Source of the DNA: Silurus meridionalis
Taxonomy: Eukaryota > Chordata > Actinopteri > Siluriformes > Siluridae
Assembly (NCBI RefSeq): GCF_014805685.1
Contig: NC_060892.1
Span: forward strand, 15,431,490-15,495,489
Reading direction: 5' to 3'
Length of the DNA: 64,000 nt
The notes below the pieces were generated by a model. It was not told the DNA's origin, ran no database searches, and worked only from the letters and a program-made list of their open reading frames with translations. A program made the translations under genes and the position numbers. Shown here one piece after another: positions 59,767 through 64,000 of the stretch (positions within the stretch are counted from its first letter, which is position 1; each line of letters starts with the position of its first letter).

Positions 59767-59829
<63 letters not shown>
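59767..59829. repeat. (GA)n microsatellite
   Basis: About 31 GA units. Confidence 0.97.
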
Positions 59830-59832
<3 letters not shown>

Positions 59833-61100
59833 ATGACAGTCCTGGTAAAGTCTGTAGTTAAAAAAATCTTAAAAAGCACCAGTCTAAAGTCCATACACTG
59901 GCACAAACAGTTCTCGAACCCTTTCCTCACTCGGGCACATCACTACATAAAGTGAAAGATGTCAAGCTTGGAGTTTTGACACCTCAATGACACGAATACC
60001 CTAAAGGGGTGAGCAGGTGAGGTATGCGTCCAGCATCATCGATGGCAATCCTGTCTGATGGAAAAAATCTCCATTAGTTCCAAAAATGTGCAAGATCCAC
60101 TTTTTTACCCACAGAGGCCTTGAAGAAACAAGAAATAAAACAGAATGCCATCGACAGCAAAAGAAAGGCAGCGAGAAACCCCTTCGTTCCTTCCCATCAC
60201 GATGTCTTCTCTGCCTGCTTTGTCTCAAACGGTGTGTCACATTAAGCAGAGATCAAGTATGCAAAAGAGAGAGTCAGGCGTTTAGGATAAACCAAGGAGC
60301 AGGAGGAAGAACGGAGGAGTGCAGGCGTGTGAGGCGGCGTGACGTGCCCGGGATCCATGGTGCAGGAGTGCAGGAATGCAGGTTAGGGTGGTGCAGTTGG
60401 CAGTCCTGGGCACTGGAGGAGTGTATACAGAGACACACATACCTTTACATTCCCACGATGAAGCTGGGTCTATTTCCCCACCTTTCTCAGTCTCTCCCTC
60501 TCTCTCTCTCTCAAACTCCGTCTTCTCCTCCTCTTTCTCTCTCTCGCTCAAGCACCAAGCTGCAATGCTATACAAACATCAGCCTCGAGGACCGAACGAG
60601 AAGGAGCTAAATGATGCCCGTTTTCCAGAGGGGCACACGAGCTAAGACAAGCGGGCAAAGACGGCAGAGCGGGGCGGAAGACAGCTTAAACCTTCCCCCA
60701 AAATGAAAATTAGGAGGAGGAGGAGGGACGGGCGCTTGACTGCATTTTAAATTAGTGAACCTCAATTTCCTTTGGTGCTGGTGGTGGGTGTTAATTAATT
60801 TGTCTCGCCGTTTTTTTCCCTTTTTTCTTTTCCCCCGAAAAATTAGCTTCTGCCATGGTGGCTTTGAAGAGCAGAAACGATGTGCCCTCCCCTTCCGCAT
60901 CCCCCTGCTCCTGGCCCCCCGTGCGCTCCTCATCTCGTCCCCCAGCATCGTTTGTGAGAACTCGGTGTGGTCTTGTAGATTTTTTTGTATAGGAATGGCA
61001 GAATGGCGCGTGCATGTCGTCTGTGCCAACCTGAAGAGGAGGAGAAAAAGCAAGAGAACTGGGTGGAAAGAAAAAAATATATAGAAAAAAGAAAAACGAA
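59830..61100. other. Unique sequence, mixed GC
   Basis: Polypyrimidine patch at 60480-60545. Long open frames on both strands (60086-60610, 60607-61191) have no splice or domain support. They are probably due to GC-richer composition. Confidence 0.3.
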
Positions 61101-61109
61101 ATCCCTCTT

Positions 61110-61260
61110 TGTAAGTTATGGGAACACTCAGGGACAGACGCAGGCACTCATAAATTATCCGCTTCATTTGCATATCCCTGGCATAAGACATTATGCAAAT
61201 AGTGATCCATTTGCATAATGGATTCCTCTTGTTGCCTCAGTTGGCTCGTGCTCGTTTTTA
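61110..61260. promoter_or_regulatory. Candidate enhancer with three POU octamers
   Basis: Exact octamers lie at 61166-61173 (ATTTGCAT), 61193-61200 (ATGCAAAT) and 61209-61216 (ATTTGCAT), with near-octamer flanks and TAATG words. The stretch is repeat-free. Confidence 0.55.
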
Positions 61261-61379
61261 TTTAATAATGAAAAAAGAAAAACAAAAGAGGAAGTGGAAA
61301 GGATGGCGCTGGGTGCCAGCTCCCTGAACGCATTGAACGCCAGAAAACTCCTTGGGTCGAAGCAGCGGGAGAGACAAAC

Positions 61380-61870
61380 CGACCAATACGATAAAGAGCA
61401 TTACACTCTAAAAGTGCTAATTTAATTTAAATGTAATTAAAACCTTAATTTAAAGGTTTTAATGCCATTTATGTATCTGTCTGCTTCCGAAGAGAAGTGC
61501 GTGTGCCAGTGTACAGAATGCATGCGCATGATTGCGGTTCGTGCTCTTAATGAATCTGTACTTCTTTTCACATTTGTGTAAGCGGTTGCCAGACTAATTA
61601 ACGCCAGTTGGCAGACTGTAATTGGGGGGTGGGTTAAGAGCGGGTTGTCTTGTTATTAAATAATTAAAAGCAGCTCGGTTTTCCGTAGGTTTTTTTTTTC
61701 GGTTTTGCTCCAAACAGCACATGCGACACAAAAAAAATATCGGAAAGATAAAGCAGCGCGTGTGTGATAATTGTTTAATCGATACTGCTAATTCGAGCTA
61801 ATTCCGAGAACAGCATCAAGCGAGCGCTAATCACAGAAGACGGAAGATAATAAGGAGGAAGATGTATGAT
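61380..61870. promoter_or_regulatory. Candidate conserved homeodomain-rich elements
   Basis: Perfect inverted repeat ATTAAAACCTT (61436-61446) with AAGGTTTTAAT (61453-61463). Then agactaattaacgccagttg and gataattgtttaatcgatac, then gctaattcgagctaattccg (61780-61810). The density of TAAT words and lack of repeats suggest regulatory DNA. Confidence 0.45.
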
Positions 61871-63000
61871 ACGTACTGTAGCGTGCGCGCCGCCGTAACC
61901 CTGCAACGACGCCTAAAGTTTTCGTCAATAAAGAAACATGCCGAAATTGTAAGGGTGCATAAACATAAAACAGTGTGTGTGTAAAAAATGTAAAACTTTT
62001 AGACATTGCATGGAGTTTATGTGAATATGTAGAAGTACAAGAGTGTGTGGCTGAACAAAAAAAAGACAGAAAAGATGGGAGGGAAAAAATCTGCGCGAAA
62101 GAGAGACGTGGGAGGTGGTAACAAGGCGGACTTTTGATTATTTATAAAGAAATGCCACTGCAAACATCTTGCGGAGAGATCAGACTGCAAAACATGAATC
62201 GCAATCAGCTCTAGTCTAGTGAGCTCCTTCCCCAGTGGGCACTGTTCCAGTCCTCACTCCTCCACTAGCATGGGGAACGTTGGCACCAGAAGGATCTGCC
62301 ACTTAATTTGCGGTGATGTGCAGGAGAGGGCAAAGCAAGCCGGACACGTGGGCGATGCCAGGCAAAAGGCGAAGGCAGGGGTTGAAATCAGAAAGCCGAC
62401 GGAGCGATTTTATGCGCGATTCAGCTTTTTAGAATCAATTGAATGTTAATTAATGTCGAGCTTATAGAACAAAAAAAGGGGTGGGTGCACATATGTGTAT
62501 GTGTGTTGGGGGGGTGATTAGAGGAAGAGCTGAAAATAGCAAAAGGGGCGGGTGCGGGAAAAAAAAAATCGGAGAAAAGACAGAGAGGAGAGGGGGTGGG
62601 CAAGCAAGAGAAACAAGCAGCGAATGTAGATGGCAGGAAAAAGCTGGCACGGTGCCATCCATTTACAAATAGCGCCAAGGCAGACTGGCATTTGGGCACA
62701 GACGGTAGGCGGGTAAACGTACCCCAAAAAAGGGACCTGCATCATTTGGCTTAAACTGTCAACCGAGCAAGTTTTTTTGTGGTTGTGGTTGGTATATGGC
62801 CAGTCTAAGACACATGGGCGGCTTTTGAGTGGGAAGTGAATCAAACTCGAATAAAAAAAAAACAAAAAAGAAGACAAACCCATCTGCCACGCACGGCTAC
62901 TACGGAACTACGGACGTCTGGAACTGAACTAAACTACAAGTTGAGAGACATGACTGCCCAGATGAATCTTCACAGTAAACTATGCCAACTGCTGAAACCC
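61871..63000. other. Unique sequence, candidate conserved parts
   Basis: No exon with fitting splice sites. Open frames at 62421-62883 are on the complement of a G-rich stretch. Confidence 0.3.
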
Positions 63001-63990
63001 TCGCAGAGGACAAGAGGTACGAAGAACACAAAACCCAGAGGAATGAACGGCGCCGGACAAAGTTGCTGTGGTAAAGCCGTCCAAAGAGTGTCAAAGGGGT
63101 GGGTTGTAAGGAAGCACCTCCCTTGCTTTTGCTCTCTCGGCGTTATTCCTTGTGCCAGGCGAGCACCTAGGCAGTAAACACCACACCAACGTTCCTGTTG
63201 GCAGCTGTATTGCAGCTGCAGAAGGCAAGCGGGCTTTGTGCGCCATCTTCTCTGGATGCTCCGCCGTTAAGATACGCCTCAGCGTTTTGTTTTTCCGAAT
63301 TATACCATGGCTCAGGGCCAAAGCGATACCAGGCAAATTGCTGTGGCATCTGTCGCGGAAAGACAGAAAAGCATTGACATCGGTTAAACGAAGATCCCAT
63401 GCCCACCCGCCGCAGGTCGGTTGCTTGAAGATAAGGAGAATCAAGAACAAACAAAGACGTTAGAATGCTATCGTTGACTAATTAAACACAAAAGTTGTAC
63501 GCTGGTAATTAGGATGATGGACTCTATAAAAGGAACCCCCCCTCCAAAAAAAAAAACAGGCAAAAAAAAAAAAAGAAAGAAAAAAACAACGCAAGCTGGT
63601 ATATAGAAGAGGTGGGTTGGGATGCCGGTTCCTATTCCATGCCAAACCCCTCCTTTTCTTTAAACACTATTTTCTCCTCACAAAGTACCACCTCGAGAAG
63701 CCGCCTGCCAGTCACCGCTGCGATGAGAAATGTCTACCATGGGCACTTCTGCTGCATTCTGCCAATCTGCCAATCGCTTGCTTGCAGCAAGAGGAGGGAC
63801 CAAGAAAAGACCTGAGGGACGGTGCCAAGGGCAAGAGCAGCTGTTTACAAAAGCCACATAAAAAGGAAAGGAAGAGAATCAGCAAACACGGAGATGCATA
63901 CTAATGAACCGCCACGTAAAATTATAATCAGCTCGACAGACGCGGATTAATTAATGCTTTTCGCTCATAACGAACCGTTAATTATTCTCG
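63001..63990. promoter_or_regulatory. Candidate conserved non-coding block at right edge
   Basis: Mostly low-repeat sequence apart from A runs at 63540-63590. The last 100 bp carry ggattaattaatgcttttcg and ccgttaattattctc, dense homeodomain-type words. Overlapping open frames on both strands (63091-63463) give no recognisable protein. Confidence 0.35.
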
Positions 63991-64000
63991 ATTCGTTAGA

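Noticed and set aside
60607..61191. 194-codon minus-strand open frame
   Set aside because: Low-complexity F/S/P-rich translation of purine-rich sequence; no splice or domain support.

Overview
This window looks like vertebrate, almost certainly teleost, chromosomal DNA. It is AT-rich and mostly non-coding. It carries many dinucleotide microsatellites and several decayed Tc1-like transposons with long terminal inverted repeats. It also has a DIRS-type tyrosine-recombinase retrotransposon, hAT-like short elements, L2-like LINE tails and tRNA-derived SINEs. A catfish-like fish is possible from the repeat mix, but I cannot prove it from sequence alone.

The only host gene I can support is on the minus strand. 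Small exons, nearly all with in-frame phase-0 splice boundaries, can be read at 36466-36612, 35544-35627, 17000-17053 (weaker), 9517-9567, 7419-7502, 5503-5649 and 146-229. A possible first coding exon lies at 45470-45550. Exon lengths are 147, 84, 54, 51, 84, 147 and 84 bp. The 84 and 147 bp exons encode charged, Q/E/K/L-rich heptad sequence, so the product is a coiled-coil protein. I could not identify the gene. It continues beyond the left edge of the window, and its introns reach about 18 kb.

Region by region: 0.7-3.1 kb is an old Tc1-derived repeat split by a younger Tc1 element. 4.0-4.6 kb is a short DNA transposon. 9.9-12.1 kb holds a long TA tract, hAT-like elements and unique sequence. 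12.2-14.7 kb is the DIRS remnant and 14.7-15.3 kb a Tc1 remnant. 20.8-22.7 kb is a nest of three DNA transposons. 33-35 kb, 38-42.9 kb and 46.4-47.0 kb hold further mobile elements. 44.4-45.2 kb is a cluster of very long GT, CA and TA tracts. 47.1-48.1 kb, 49.4-49.6 kb, 56.4-56.6 kb and 61.1-63.98 kb are low-repeat stretches rich in homeodomain, POU and SOX-like words, which look like conserved regulatory DNA.

The overall picture is a small-exon coiled-coil gene whose large introns and upstream flank hold candidate long-range enhancers, interrupted by transposon insertions. I found no RNA genes, CRISPR arrays or prokaryotic features. Nothing here is clearly a new biological system. The points most worth testing are the phase-0 exon chain, a zero-length (recursive) splice site at 38928/38929, and the POU-octamer cluster at 61.2 kb.
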